Shown here piece by piece: positions 35,785-48,887 of a DNA stretch of 64,000 nucleotides. Position numbers and translations under genes: made by a program. The stretch is from JAXMBX01 sp046349635 (lineage in GTDB: Bacteria; Planctomycetota; Planctomycetia; Planctomycetales; Planctomycetaceae): the NCBI GenBank assembly GCA_046349635.1, contig JAXMBX010000012.1:1-64000 (forward strand), read 5' to 3'. Numbering within the stretch: position 1 is the stretch's first letter; the number at the start of each line of letters is the position of its first letter. The notes under the pieces are model-generated. The model saw only the letters and a list, made by a program, of their open reading frames with translations, had not been told where the DNA came from and did not search any database.

Positions 35785-36693
35785 GTGACGACATCTCGGC
35801 CCCCTGTGGGCATGATCGGACTGGGACTGATGGGAGCCGCGCTGTCGGAGCGGCTGCTGCAGGCGGGTTATCCCGTGCTGGGATACGATCTCGACCCCGA
35901 ACGCCGGTTGCTTCTGAAAACTCTGGGAGGAAACTCCTGTGAGAGTGCCGCCGAGGTCTTCCAAACAGCGGAACGCTGCGTCTTATCGCTGCCGAATTCG
36001 GAGGTGGTTGCTGCATTATTGCAGGACGTCGGCCGAAACTTCGTTCCGGGCAGTTGATTCTCGATACCACCACCGGCAATCCGCTGCACACGTCGGAACT
36101 AGGAAAGCGACTGGCGGCCCGGAATATTGCGTTTGTGGATCCGACGATCTCCGGTTCGAGCGAGCAGACTCGGGCCGGGAGAGGTGATCGTCATGCTGGG
36201 GGGGAGCGGCGAAGGGGTGGAGCGGGCGCGAGACCTGCTCGATTGTTTTGCCAAAACCAGTTTTCATCTGGGACCGTGGGGCGCAGGGGCGCAGATGAAA
36301 TTGATCTCGAACCTGGTTCTGGGGCTGAATCGGGCGGCACTGGCGGAAGGGCTCTCCCTGGCGCGAAACGTCGGATTGGATCTGCAGCAGACCCTGGAGG
36401 TCCTGAAAGCGGGGATGTCATATTCCCGGATCATGGAGACCAAGGGGGAGAAAATGCGGCTGCGGGATTACACACCGCAGGCCAAGCTGGCCCAGCATCT
36501 CAAGGATGTGGAATTGATCCGGGCCGAGGGGACGCGACTGGGGATGCCTCTTCCCTTTTCAGGCCTGCATGCGGAAATCCTGTCCTCACTCGTGGCCCAG
36601 GGATTGGGAGATCTGGACAATTCCGCCATTCAGGAATTCTTTCATCCTGAGGACTCTCGCGAACAAAAGAGCCTTGAAGAAAAACCGGAGTAG
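35785..36693 (+). pseudogene. 3-hydroxyisobutyrate dehydrogenase-like gene with two compensating frameshifts
   Basis: GTG at 35785, preceded by GAGG, gives VGMIGLGLMGAALSERLLQ, the NAD-binding loop of the beta-hydroxyacid dehydrogenases. The frame breaks near 36048, where adding one G to CCGGGC continues into GQLILDTTTGNPLHTSELG, and again near 36175 before PGEVIVMLGG. The rest is intact, with the substrate-binding and catalytic-lysine region GPWGAGAQMKLISNLVLGLN and the C-terminal helical domain. The total length (302 codons) is exactly the family norm. It starts 10 nt after the MFS stop, which suggests an operon for uptake and oxidation of a small hydroxyacid (inference). Confidence 0.8.
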
Positions 36694-36782
36694 CTGGGAG
36701 GCGGTGCGCGACGTACCATAAGAAGGTCTGCGAGGGGGGTGTGTCGCAGGAGTGACCACCAATCACCGTGCCTGGGGGCCTT

Positions 36783-39032
36783 ATGGTCAAAACGCAGTTG
36801 ATTGTTCTGCTGGTGTGTTTTTCATTGGGAGCGATGGCTTCGTCGCTCCCGGCGGCGGAACCAACCCCTGCTCCGGACGTGAAGCAGACCGCCTCGTCCG
36901 ACAAGTCCGTCGCGGAGATCACGGAACTCGCGAAAAAGTCGGTCGTGGTCATTACCGTCGCGGGGCGCGACGGTCAACGACACGGGATTGGCTCAGGGTT
37001 CGTCATCGGAGCAGACGGCTTGATTGCCACGAACCTGCACGTGATTGGTGAGGCCCGGCCGATCGATGTCCAGTTTTCGGATGGGCAGACCGCGAAAGTC
37101 ACCTCCATTCACGCCTCGGACCGGCATGCCGACCTGGCGATCCTGAAAGTAGATGCCAAGGATTTAGCTCCCTTGCCGCTGGGGGATGCGGAAAAACTGA
37201 AACAGGGGGAAGATGTCCTGGCTTTGGGGAATCCGCTGGGATTGAAATTGAGCGTCGTCACCGGGGTCGTCTCCGCGCTCCGTGAAGTCGAGGGGCGCTC
37301 GATGATTCAGATCGCCATGCCCATCGAACAGGGGAACAGTGGCGGCCCGCTGCTCGACCGCCAGGGACGGGTGCAGGGAATTATCACGCTCAAATCGTTG
37401 AGATCCCCCAACCTCGGCTTCGCGGTGACTGTCAACCAGCTTCGTCCGCTGATGGAGCATCCGAATTCGATCACGATGCAGCGCTGGCTGACGATTGGCA
37501 TGCTCGACCCCAAAAATTGGAAGACCGTCTTTGGCTCCCACTGGTGGCAACGGGCGGGCCGCCTCCGCGTGGACGGGACGGGGGACGGTTTTGGCGGACG
37601 CTCTCTCTGTCTATCCACCCAGAAACCGGAGAAGCTCCCCGTCGAAGTCGCGGCCTTCGTCAAACTGGATCAGGAATCCGGCGCGGCGGGACTCGCGTTT
37701 CATGCCGACGGGGAACGGCACTTCGGCTTCTACCCGAGTGCGGGCAAGATCCGGCTGACCCGCTTTGACGGTCCCGACGTCCTGCAGTGGCACGTCCTGC
37801 AGGAAATCTCCACCCCCCACTACGTCCCCGGGGAATGGAATTACCTCAAGGTTCGCCTCGAGGAAGGGCGGATTGTCGGATACGTGAATAACCAGCAGGT
37901 GGTCGATTACAAGGATTCCACCTACAGCGCCGGGATGGTCGGGCTGGCCAAGTTCCGGGACACCGTGGCGGAATTCAAATCATTCCAGGTGGCCGCGTCG
38001 ATTTCACCCCGTATGGAAAATACGAAGCTCCAGACGGAACTCAATGAACTGAAGCAGGATCGACGGACACCAAAGGCAAGTTCCCCCTCGCATCCGCGGC
38101 GCTCGCGAATCCCGAAGGGATCCAGTTATTGCGGAAACAGGCGCGAGAGATGGGAGAGGTGGCAATATCGTTTCATGACGCTGCCGGCTAACTGCATGAA
38201 CGCTGGGTGTCCGGGCGGAACTCAAGAACCTCCCTCGACAAGAAACAGTGACGGGTGACTCTTCACTCTCGGAAGGGGCATTGCTCATTGCAAAGCTGGA
38301 TAACGAAGATGTTGATGTCCCCGGATACCTGCAGGAGATTCAGAGCATGGGGCGGCAAATCAAGGAGATAGTGCCGGCTGACGCGACGGAAGAGAAGAAA
38401 CGGGAGATCTTGCATCGGTACCTGTTTTCAGAACTCGGATTTCACGGCAGCCGCAGCGATTACTACAACCGCTCGAACAGCTACCTCAACGAGGTCATCG
38501 ACGATCGGGAAGGACTGCCGATCACGCTGGCGGTGTTGTATCTCGACCTGGCGCGGCGCTGCGGAATGAAAGTGGAAGGGGTCGGGCTGCCGGGGCATTT
38601 CATGGTGGAGCAGACGCTGCCGGACGGGAAGAAAGCCTATATTGACGTGTTCGACAAGGGGGAAGTGCTGACCCGGGAGCAGATTGAAAAACAGATCGCC
38701 GCCACGATCGGCGAACCCCCCCGCGAGGAGCATTTCCGACCTTATACCGTCCGGCAGACTCTGGTGCGCATGCTCAATAATCTATTTGGGGCGGCCCAGG
38801 ACAAGGAGGAAAACCACGCCATGCTCCGCTATGCGGAAACGCTGGTCACGGTCGATCCGGAAGGGCCGGACCATCGCATCAAACGGGCGATCCTGCGTTT
38901 CCAGGCCCGGATTATCAGGGGCACCGGAAGATGTGACCTGGGTGCAGGACAAGAAACCCGAGGGTGTGGACCAGGAACGAGTCTTAACCGCGGAGCCTGA
39001 TCGAACGGAGCATGCGGTCCAAAGACCAATAA
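36783..39032 (+). pseudogene. Exported trypsin-like protease / LamG-like / SirB1 transglutaminase-like fusion, frameshifted
   Basis: About 749 residues once breaks near 38060, 38190, 38215, 38925 and 38985 are repaired. It starts with a signal peptide (IVLLVCFSLGAMASSLPA). A trypsin-like S1C domain follows with His (ATNLHVIG), Asp (HADLAILKVD) and Ser (QGNSGGPLLD). No PDZ domain follows; instead a ~170-residue jelly-roll region of LamG/DUF1080 type (GLAFHADGERHFGFYPSAG, YVNNQQVVDYKDSTYSAGM). The region 38060-38250 reads through in shifted frames (KFPLASAALANPEGIQLL, LHERWVSG, AELKNLPRQE) into a SirB1 domain (DREGLPITLAVLYLDLARRCG, GVGLPGHFMVEQ) and TPR-like end. That readable bridge shows one gene, not two. 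The exact stop is uncertain. Confidence 0.72.
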
Positions 39033-40068
39033 GCGAATCCCATGAAACTCACGAGTTACGACCTGCATCGCGTGCATCTGGCTCCTCCCCGCCTGATCGG
39101 GGATTCCCAGGCCTGCTCGGCACCATCGGGTGACCGTTCTGGAATTGCACACCGACCGGGATTTTCCGGTGTCGGTTTCGATCTGCAGCAGGGAACGCCG
39201 ACTCCTCCGCTGGCCCATCTGAAAAAACAGTTTGAAGCTGGTGCGTGGAAGACGTTGAAGGAGGGAACTCCCTGGGGCCTCGCGCTGAAACTGACCCGCC
39301 CGCGCGGGGGAAACGTCGGCGGAGGTTATCTCACGTTGCCGGTCGAAACTGCGTTGTGGGACTTGTTGGCCAAAGAGCAGCAAGTGCCGCTGTATCGTTT
39401 GCTGGGGGGGACAAATCCCCGTGTTCCAGCCTATGGAAGCACACTCGACTTCCACCTGACCGATGAGGACTTCCGAAAGCGACTCCATGAATTCAAGGAA
39501 ATGGGATTTCGCGCCGTGAAAACCAAGGTGGGGCATCCGAGCCTTGAGTGGGATCTCCGGCGTCTACAGATCGTTCACGAGATCTTCGGGAAGGACGTCA
39601 CCCTGATGGTGGATGCCAATGAAGCGTGGTCCCCCAAGGAAGCGCTCGCGCGGATCCATGCCTATCGGGAGGCGGGCATCCGACTCTTCTGGCTCGAAGA
39701 TCCGATCGACCGGAACGATTTCACCGGACTGCGGCGGCTCTGTGAGGAGGCGGGCGACACCCGGATCAACACGGGGGAATATCTCGGCTTCAGCGGCAAA
39801 CGCCAGCTTCTGGAACAGCACGCCGTGGACGTGCTGAACATCCACGGCTCGATTTCCATGTCCCGTGCGGCGGCGCATCTGGCCGGGGACTATGGAATTC
39901 CCGTGTCGCTCGGAAATACCCTGCTGGAAATCGGTGTGCATCTGGCGGCCAGCCTCCCGGAATGCCTGTTCCTGGAGTATTCCGACTTAAGCTGGAACCG
40001 ATTGGCGGAGAATCCGGTCGAATTCAAGGAGGGGTATGCCATCGCCCCGGATCGACCGGGGCACGGCC

Positions 40069-42337
<2,269 letters not shown>

Positions 42338-42590
42338 GCATTCCTCCTGGTGTCACTCGTTCGCTCGCTGGTACCAGACTACCGGATTAGGAGGCCGGGG
42401 AAAAGCAATTCCCCAGGTTCCTGCACCGATTCTCCCACGTGAGAATGCGGATCTTCGTAAAGACAGAAGAATCGCGAATTTACCCCCTCTTCACAATCGG
42501 TTGAGGTACGCGCGCCGTGACCGTCGGACTATAATCTGGCGTGCATGGAATGGCGTCCACGTTACGCAGGAACATCGAAGGAGCAGAATC

Positions 42591-43741
42591 TTGGAACTCC
42601 CCCGCAACCCGACTCGATCCGTCCGCATCGGCAAGATCACGATTGGGGCCGGACACCCGATTGCCGTGCAAAGCATGACGGCCACCCATACGCAGGATGT
42701 GGTCGCGACGGTGGGGCAAGTCCGGGCTTTGGAAGCGGCGGGAGCGGGAGTCGTCCGGATCGCCGTGGATAGCTCCAAGGATGCGGAGGCACTCGCCGAG
42801 ATCCGAAAACTGACCACCGCCAACCTGTCGGTCGACCTGCAGGAAAACTATCGCCTCGTAACGCAGGTGGCCCCCCATGTGGACAAGGTCCGCTACAATC
42901 CCGGGCACCTGTACCACCACGAGCGGGAAAAGCCCTGGCAGGACAAGGTGAAGCTGCTTGTGGACACCTGTGCGGAAAACGATTGCGCCATCCGGATCGG
43001 CGTGAACTGCGGTTCTGTCGATCCCGCTATGGTGGAAAAATTCGGCGAAGAGGATTCCATCTCTCCCATGCTGGCGAGCGCGTGGGAACATTGCGAATTG
43101 CTCGACAAGCTTGGTTTCGACCGCTATGTCGTCTCCCTCAAGGATTCCGACCCGCAGAAAGTGATTGAGGTCAACCGCCGGTTCGCGGAGGAACGCAGCG
43201 ACGTCCCGATTCACCTCGGTGTCACCGAGGCGGGCCTGCCGCCGGATGGCATCATCAAGACCCGCATTGCGTTTGAACAACTGCTCAGCCGAGGGATCGG
43301 TGATACCCTGCGTGTCTCCCTGACGGTTCCCAACTCCCGCAAGCCGGAGGAGATCGACGCGGGTCGCAAGATTCTGGAGGATCTTGCGGCGGGGCGTGTC
43401 CGGAGCTTTGTGGACTATGGCTTGAGCACGCTGAATATCATCAGTTGCCCCAGTTGCTCGCGGGTTGAAAATGAAGCGTTCATCGAACTGGCGCAACAGG
43501 TCAAGGAGATGACGGAATACGCGAAGGAATATGCCCTCACGATTGCCGTCATGGGTTGCCGCGTGAACGGTCCCGGCGAAACGGACGATGCGGATTTGGG
43601 ACTGTGGTGCGGCCCCAACTTCGTAAATCTCAAGCGGGGGCGCTGGAATTGGGAGCGTTTCCGTATGATCAGATTCTGGGGCGTCTGAAGCAGGAACTCG
43701 ATCAGTTGATCACCCAGAAGAACCTGCAGCCGGTTGGGTGA
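42591..43741 (+). pseudogene. ispG: 4-hydroxy-3-methylbut-2-enyl-diphosphate synthase IspG, one frameshift near the 3' end
   Basis: 383 residues after repair. It makes HMBPP from MEcPP in the non-mevalonate isoprenoid pathway using a 4Fe-4S cluster. Motifs: VQSMTATHTQDVVATV, RYNPGHL, AIRIGVNCGSVD, YVVSLKDSD, HLGVTEAG, cluster cysteines in SCPSCSR and MGCRVNGPGE. Near 43637 the G-run in CGGGGGCGCTGG needs one more G to read GALELGAFPYDQILGRLKQEL, the normal end, instead of stopping early at 43688. The start is a TTG at 42591 with AAGGAG at 42578-42583. The gene is essential in most bacteria that use this pathway, so this is almost surely a base-calling error. Confidence 0.9.
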
Positions 43742-43744
43742 GCG

Positions 43745-44169
43745 GCAGCAGCTTCTCTCTGTGAATGGGTTTAGGAATGCGGAGCGGCAAGGCATCCAGG
43801 CACGGAGGCCTCCGTAGCCTTCCAGCAGGCCATAGGCGAGCAGGACGAAGGAAATCACCCCCAGGATTTCACTGCGGGGCCAGAATTTCATCATGCCGGC
43901 CACCAGCACCCCGCCGATGATCCACAGCCCGGCATATTGCAACTGCCCCCACGCCCGCCGCTGCGAGCTTCGGCGACTCTAACCGGAGTCGCCTGTTCCT
44001 GGTGCAGGTAGGACTGGGCCGTCGCCACAAACTCCTGGGCCTCTTCCGGCCCCCAGTTCTGGTGGACCAGCATCTGCACAACGCGCCGCGGAGAATAACC
44101 GTCCTCCAGCAGGCGGACGCATTCCGTCCACAGTTGCTCATTGCGGCTTTGAGTTCCGGCATTCGACAC
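43745..44169 (-). pseudogene. Small membrane protein of unknown function, frameshifted
   Basis: The first ~75 residues (RNEQLWTECVRLLEDGYSPRR, QMLVHQNWGPEEAQEFVATAQ) form a soluble helical domain. The frame then shifts near 43950; the continuing frame reads QYAGLWIIGGVLVAGMMKFW and GVISFVLLAYGLLEGYGGL, two transmembrane helices. Adding one base at the GGGGGCAG run joins them. The C-terminal end is uncertain, so the left coordinate is approximate. I do not recognise the family. It overlaps little or nothing of ispG, with which it converges. Confidence 0.5.
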
Positions 44170-44194
44170 GGTGGCGATCTTTCTTCTAAGGAAT

Positions 44195-45022
44195 TCAAGC
44201 AGCCCGCGGAGGTTGATCGAGGCGAATCAGCTCCGTGACGTTCGTCTCGATGGTGCGGCAGTATTCATCCAGGTGGAGGTCATCGTAACCGGTCCCGAAG
44301 GGTTGTTCGATATCCTCGGCGATCAGTTCGATCCCCACCATAAAGTAACTCAACAGCAGAACGAGGGGAACCGACCAGTAGCCGTAATCCTCGACGAGAC
44401 CCCAGGGGAGTGTGAAGAGATACACCCCGATGGTTTCCCGGATAAAGGTCCGATACGACCTGGCAATCGGGGTTTTCAATATCCGTTCACAGCCGCCACA
44501 GATATCCATCAATGCGGCGGCATGGCGGTCGAGAAACAGCAGTTCAAAGCCGCCGACTTTTTCCGTTTGCCGCCAGTTTTCAATCGTCTCGTAGATCGAC
44601 TTTGCGACGAAGGACGGGATGTGGTGCGGATGGACGGTTGAGTCCTCGAATCCGGGGAGCGCATTCAACCGGGCCTTCCCACGCAAGTGATCCCGCAGCC
44701 CGCAGGAAAACGCAATCAACTTGACCCCGAGGAGTTGCTTTTCCGTTTCGCTCGCCTGCACGCAGGCCTGAATCTTGATCGCCAGGTTGCGCGAATCGTT
44801 GACCAGTTGCCCCCACAACTTCCGCCCCTCCCACCAGCGGTCGTAAGCGGTATTGGTCCGAAACACCAGCAGGATGCCGAGCACCATCCCCAGCAGGGTG
44901 TGCATGCTGGCGCGCAACGAGGTCAGGTGCCCGATGACGTAGCTATCGAGCAGGCAGACCCCCAGAGTATAGAACGCCAGGAGCCAGGCGACCCAGGAAA
45001 CTCGTGTGAACATTGCTCTCAT
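44195..45022 (-). CDS. Bestrophin-like anion channel family protein
   Basis: 275 aa. Family features: an N-terminal membrane pair (WVAWLLAFYTLGVCLLDSYVIGH and LLGMVLGILLVFRTNTAYDRWWEG), with the very typical RTNxAYDRWWE, then SRNLAIKIQ, a central soluble helical part, and a last membrane pair near ETIGVYLFTLPWGLV and YGYWSVPLVLLLSYFMVGIELIAEDIEQPFG. The acidic segment IAEDIEQPFG is conserved in the bestrophin/UPF0187 group. These proteins form pentameric anion or cation channels in the inner membrane. It starts 25 nt upstream of the small damaged membrane gene on the same strand. Confidence 0.92.
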   Translation of the reverse strand: MRAMFTRVSWVAWLLAFYTLGVCLLDSYVIGHLTSLRASMHTLLGMVLGILLVFRTNTAYDRWWEGRKLWGQLVNDSRNLAIKIQACVQASETEKQLLGVKLIAFSCGLRDHLRGKARLNALPGFEDSTVHPHHIPSFVAKSIYETIENWRQTEKVGGFELLFLDRHAAALMDICGGCERILKTPIARSYRTFIRETIGVYLFTLPWGLVEDYGYWSVPLVLLLSYFMVGIELIAEDIEQPFGTGYDDLHLDEYCRTIETNVTELIRLDQPPRAA

Positions 45023-45376
45023 CTTGGTGGGGAACTATCCGGACAAAAGACCTGTGCAAAGTCAGCACAGTGTAATGCACATGCAGGATCCTTCAGAGGT
45101 CAGACCATCAGGATTTTGGGAAGGATTTCCCTCCCGAACGTGTGCGACACGCGGATTCCCGTGGAGGCATGTTTCATCGAACCTCGTTGTTCCACCAGAT
45201 GCGCCCCATAAAAAAAACGTGAAGTCCCCCTTCGCCTGTAAAAACTCCTCTCCCCAGAATTGACGGTTTGCGTTAAATAGCGATCTCGCACAAGCCGGTT
45301 CAGGCGAGCGATTCCGCAGGTGGCTACAAGTCTATAATCCGCAATCGGTTACACTTCAGGAAAGCAGGGAGCCGCG
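45023..45376. other. 354-nt divergent intergenic region
   Basis: No gene is supported here. A TATAAT at 45333-45338, 39 nt before the ATG of the gene at 45377, is a plausible -10 box, but the matching -35 (GATTCC) is poor. Nothing else is recognised. Confidence 0.35.
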
Positions 45377-45820
45377 ATGGTCTGGGGTTGGACGGAGGCA
45401 CTTTCCCCCATGGACTGGCTGTTGATCAGCGTCTTTCTGGGGACGATTGCCTGGGCGCTGTACCGCCCCCAGCGTCTCAACCGGGCTGCGACAAAACAGG
45501 AGGGTGAAGAACTCCTGCAACAAGGTTTGTCCAGCCGGGAAATCGCCACTAGGACACGGGAAGCTCATGCTGAACTCAAGCTCCACGAATGGGAGCGGCA
45601 AGTCGACGGCCGGATGCAGACCCGCCTCGCCGTTCTCGATCAGCTCATCCTGGACGCCGATCGCAAGATCGAACTGCTCCAGAAAACCCTGGCGGAACTT
45701 CGGAACGGCCCCGCTTCGCATGGGCCGGGGGAAATCGTGGTGTTTCCCGCGTCGAGCCATTTGCCCGCGGAGGCAGATTCCGGCAGGGAAAAAACTCCCC
45801 CGCACGCGGACGCCGCTTGA
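45377..45820 (+). CDS. Small membrane-anchored coiled-coil protein of unknown function
   Basis: 147 aa. One N-terminal transmembrane helix (DWLLISVFLGTIAWALY), then a long charged helix (LKLHEWERQVDGRMQTRLA, LDQLILDADRKIELLQKTLAEL) with heptad-like hydrophobic spacing, likely a coiled coil, and a P/S/E-rich tail. The topology suggests that the soluble part is cytoplasmic. AGGAAAGCAGGGAG lies just before the start. It ends exactly where the convergent DUF1501 gene ends. No family is recognised. Confidence 0.7.
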   Translation: MVWGWTEALSPMDWLLISVFLGTIAWALYRPQRLNRAATKQEGEELLQQGLSSREIATRTREAHAELKLHEWERQVDGRMQTRLAVLDQLILDADRKIELLQKTLAELRNGPASHGPGEIVVFPASSHLPAEADSGREKTPPHADAA

Positions 45821-46930
45821 TCAGGCGAGCAGGCTCGGAATAACCGTTCCGTCCGCCAGAGGACGGGTCGCGTCATCGGCATACGTCCCTGTTTCCGCGG
45901 GATCGATCCCCAACGCGGTCAGCATCGTCGAGGCGAGGTCCGCCAACGAGACCGGTTGATCGACAGGAGACTCACCGCGCGCGTCGCTGGAACCAATGAT
46001 TTGGCCTCCCGTGACACCACCGCCGGCGATCAGGCCGGACCAGACTTCAGACCAGTGATCGCGCCCCCCTGCGTCGTTAATGCGCGGAGTTCGTCCGAAC
46101 TCTCCGGCAGCGATGATCAAGGTCTGTTGCAGCAGGCCACGCGTTTGCAGGTCATCCAGCAGCGCGGACAAAGCCTGATCGAACACGGGACAGATTTCGC
46201 TGCCGTAATCGGTCACTTTCGCGGGTGACGAACTGGAATTCGCATGGCAATCCCAGGTGACATGCCCGGCCAGAGACTCGAACATGTTGACCGTCACGAA
46301 ACGGGTCCCCTGCTCCACCAGGCGTGCGGAGAGGTAACAGTCCCGTCCGAAACGGCTGGAACCGTAACCGGCCTGCAGCGTGCGGGCCTGGATCTGCGAA
46401 GGATTAAGTTGGAGCCCTTGGTCCACAGTCGGATGGGGCAAACTGAATTGAGGGGCCGCAGTCCCCATCGGGCCCAGCTTGCGTGCGATGACCGTTCCCA
46501 ATGTCGGCGAGGGAATGCCTTTGACCGGCAACCGTCCCGTGGTCAGCAGTTGCAAGCCGGTTTCGTGGATCGGTGCAGCATCGTGAGAGAGGGAACGAAT
46601 GAGGCTGAACTTGTCCCCCCGCTGTGCCAGTCGCGGCAAGGTCTCCGAAAGAAACATTCCCGGGACAGAGGTGGCGATGGGGTGATAGGGACCGCGGATT
46701 CCCACCGGAGCTTCAGGCTTGGGATCGAAGGTCTCAAAGTGGCTGGGGCCGCCGTTCAGACAGAGAAAAATCACATGCTTCGCCGCGGTGGATTCTTTTC
46801 CTGAGGCAGCCAGACTCTCAGCGTCGCGGCGTCCCAGACCCAGGAACCCCACGCTGCTTCCGAAGCGAAGAAAATCTCGGCGCGAAACACCGCTCTCCGG
46901 CGATGTCCGCAGTTGACCCACTGAGTGCAT
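45821..46930 (-). CDS. DUF1501 family protein with Tat-type signal
   Basis: 369 aa. The start region has SRRDFLRFGSSVGFLGLG, a twin-arginine signal. The body has FLCLNGGPSHFETFDPKPEAP, RSLSHDAAPIHETGLQLL, GRDCYLSARLVEQGTRFVTV and AAGEFGRTPRINDAGGRDHW, all hallmarks of DUF1501, which is related to the alkaline-phosphatase/sulfatase fold and abundant in planctomycetes. In many genomes these genes sit beside a DUF1549/DUF1553 cytochrome-like gene; none is adjacent here. At 369 residues it is shorter than the usual 420-480, perhaps missing an inserted loop. Function unknown, exported. Confidence 0.9.
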   Translation of the reverse strand: MHSVGQLRTSPESGVSRRDFLRFGSSVGFLGLGRRDAESLAASGKESTAAKHVIFLCLNGGPSHFETFDPKPEAPVGIRGPYHPIATSVPGMFLSETLPRLAQRGDKFSLIRSLSHDAAPIHETGLQLLTTGRLPVKGIPSPTLGTVIARKLGPMGTAAPQFSLPHPTVDQGLQLNPSQIQARTLQAGYGSSRFGRDCYLSARLVEQGTRFVTVNMFESLAGHVTWDCHANSSSSPAKVTDYGSEICPVFDQALSALLDDLQTRGLLQQTLIIAAGEFGRTPRINDAGGRDHWSEVWSGLIAGGGVTGGQIIGSSDARGESPVDQPVSLADLASTMLTALGIDPAETGTYADDATRPLADGTVIPSLLA

Positions 46931-47300
46931 CGGAGTAACCCACTAATGTTGTGTGCGATCAAAGAACCAACCGCGCGAGGACTTCCTCCGAAATTCCGGG
47001 GAGGACGTTCTCGCAGAACCCCGCGTTTGAAACTCCGCCCCTGGTACCCAGCCTGAAGGGAGATTGAAATCGGGGTTCGGGGCGCAGACAAGAACTGTCT
47101 GAGACCCAACCTGCAGAATACTCTATCAGTCCGGAACCGCCCTGAAAAGTATGTTCTTCGTGCGAAGTGTCGTAATTCGCAGGCTGGTAAGAGTTTGCAG
47201 CCCTTTCGCGACCGTTGTTTTTGATGCAATCGGTTCTTTTTCACGCTCGAGAACGCCCGGCCGATCCTGAAAAAGTCCCGTTGTAGGTGTCGGGAAAACT
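46931..47300. other. 370-nt intergenic region
   Basis: Lies between two minus-strand genes. ORFs crossing it are shadows of the flanking genes in other frames. No RNA gene, repeat or clear promoter was recognised. Confidence 0.45.
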
Positions 47301-48809
47301 TTAAGGCGCATTCGCCTGGGCCAGCTTTGCCTGCCAGAATCGGGCGGCCGCTTCCACATGAGCGAGCACTTCCCGGCGCTGGGTTTCATCGGGGAGGAGT
47401 TTGACCAACTGGGCGGAACGCTCCTCGATCCACGTTTGAAAGAATTGCACGGAAGCCCGTGAGATCCGCGCAGCCTGATTCGGGGCATCGGCATAAAACG
47501 GTGCCGTGGACGCGAAGCGGAAGGTGCGCGGATTGTCTGCAATCCCCCGGACGAGAAACCAGCCTGCACCGTTCACGGGCAATTTGGTGGTGAAAGTCTG
47601 GTCTCGGGCATCTGTGGCGTCGAGTGTTTTGACCACCTCTCCGTTCGAGATGATTTCCACCTTGGTGATGCGGTCGAGCGAGATGACTTGGATCTTGAGA
47701 TCAATCTCCTGCGGCTGCGAAACAGTGAAGACATGCCCTGGGAGTTGACCGTCGGCTTTGACCAACAGCAGTGGTCCGTTTGTCACGAACGATTTTCCCT
47801 GGCGTAGATTCTCCCACCACTGCTGATAGTCGAACTTCTCCCCACACTGCACATACACCCGGTTGTAGCCGACGGAATTGGGGAGCACGCCGCTGGCACT
47901 CCCTGCGGACGGTGGAACTCTCAGCCCGCAGTTCAACATGTGGTAATAGATTTCCTGCGTCCAGTAGCCGTTGCCGAGTGGGGGCGGCAGGCGCTTGGTG
48001 TCGCGCGGTTTTCCCCACGCTTCCGAAGGATACATCTCCGAGCGGCACATGTGGTTGTTCGCCAGGCCGATGGAATCCACCTGTCCCGTGGCAAGCCAGA
48101 TGGGGACATCCCACCAGAAAGGTTTTTCGATGTCGGCCCAGGAGTGCGGGGCAATCGCTTTTGACTGCCTCAGGAACGTCGTGGCGGAGGGATATTCCCG
48201 TTCGGCCGTGGTGATTTCCAAGGGCTTGGGGAGATGGAAATAAAGAAGCGCACCCCCACCGCGTTCATCTTCCCCTCCCAGAATGTGATACCAATGCCGA
48301 CCGTCAACGCTGCGCAGGGGATCGGCGGGGACTCCGTTTTTCCACAGGTTGTTTTTGTTCCACCAGGTGATCACTCCCGCAACCCGCAGATCCTCCGCCT
48401 GCATCAACAAGGGCACGTCTTCGATCTTGCGATGGACGTGCAGGTCCCCCGAGTACCAGCCTGATTGGGAGAGATCCGCAATCCTCGCAAGCGCCGCCTG
48501 AATTTTCCGGGGTTCTCCCTCCTGAAGAGTGAAATCTCCTCGGGCACGATCATGTTCCGGGCCCCGTTCGATTTCGTACCGGTATGCTCCGGGAGTAAGT
48601 TCCAGCTTCGCAGTCCCGGGGCAGACGAAATGATCCCGGTAAGAGAGTTGCCCGGGAGTTTTGACCGGTTTGCCGTCCGCCGTCAGGAGATGAATCCGGC
48701 AGGGAAGCCGTTTGCCGCCGGAGTCCCGAACGTCGAACTGAACCTCACCGCTGAATGACGTTGTCGCAATGCACGCGATCAACAGACAGGAGAGGAGGAG
48801 TGTGCGCAT
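47301..48809 (-). CDS. Exported CehA/McbA-type (PHP-like) metallohydrolase family protein
   Basis: 502 aa. A signal peptide (LLLSCLLIACIATTSFSG) is followed by a ~100-residue beta domain (VQFDVRDSGGKRLPCRIHLL, KLELTPGAYRYEIERGPE). The PHP-like region begins with GWYSGDLHVHRKIEDVPLLMQ, which holds the HxH metal motif found in CehA/McbA proteins, followed by LRVAGVITWWNKN and AIAPHSWADIEKPFWW. Known CehA hydrolyses carbaryl, but most family members are uncharacterised. The usual later histidines are only partly obvious, so activity is not assured. Likely periplasmic. Single gene. Confidence 0.78.
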   Translation of the reverse strand: MRTLLLSCLLIACIATTSFSGEVQFDVRDSGGKRLPCRIHLLTADGKPVKTPGQLSYRDHFVCPGTAKLELTPGAYRYEIERGPEHDRARGDFTLQEGEPRKIQAALARIADLSQSGWYSGDLHVHRKIEDVPLLMQAEDLRVAGVITWWNKNNLWKNGVPADPLRSVDGRHWYHILGGEDERGGGALLYFHLPKPLEITTAEREYPSATTFLRQSKAIAPHSWADIEKPFWWDVPIWLATGQVDSIGLANNHMCRSEMYPSEAWGKPRDTKRLPPPLGNGYWTQEIYYHMLNCGLRVPPSAGSASGVLPNSVGYNRVYVQCGEKFDYQQWWENLRQGKSFVTNGPLLLVKADGQLPGHVFTVSQPQEIDLKIQVISLDRITKVEIISNGEVVKTLDATDARDQTFTTKLPVNGAGWFLVRGIADNPRTFRFASTAPFYADAPNQAARISRASVQFFQTWIEERSAQLVKLLPDETQRREVLAHVEAAARFWQAKLAQANAP

Positions 48810-48887
48810 CGCGAGGTCTCGCCAGGGGACTGTGAAGTGAGAGAGCTCCTCAAATTACAGCGGAGACTGCGGTCCGTAACAAGAGGC

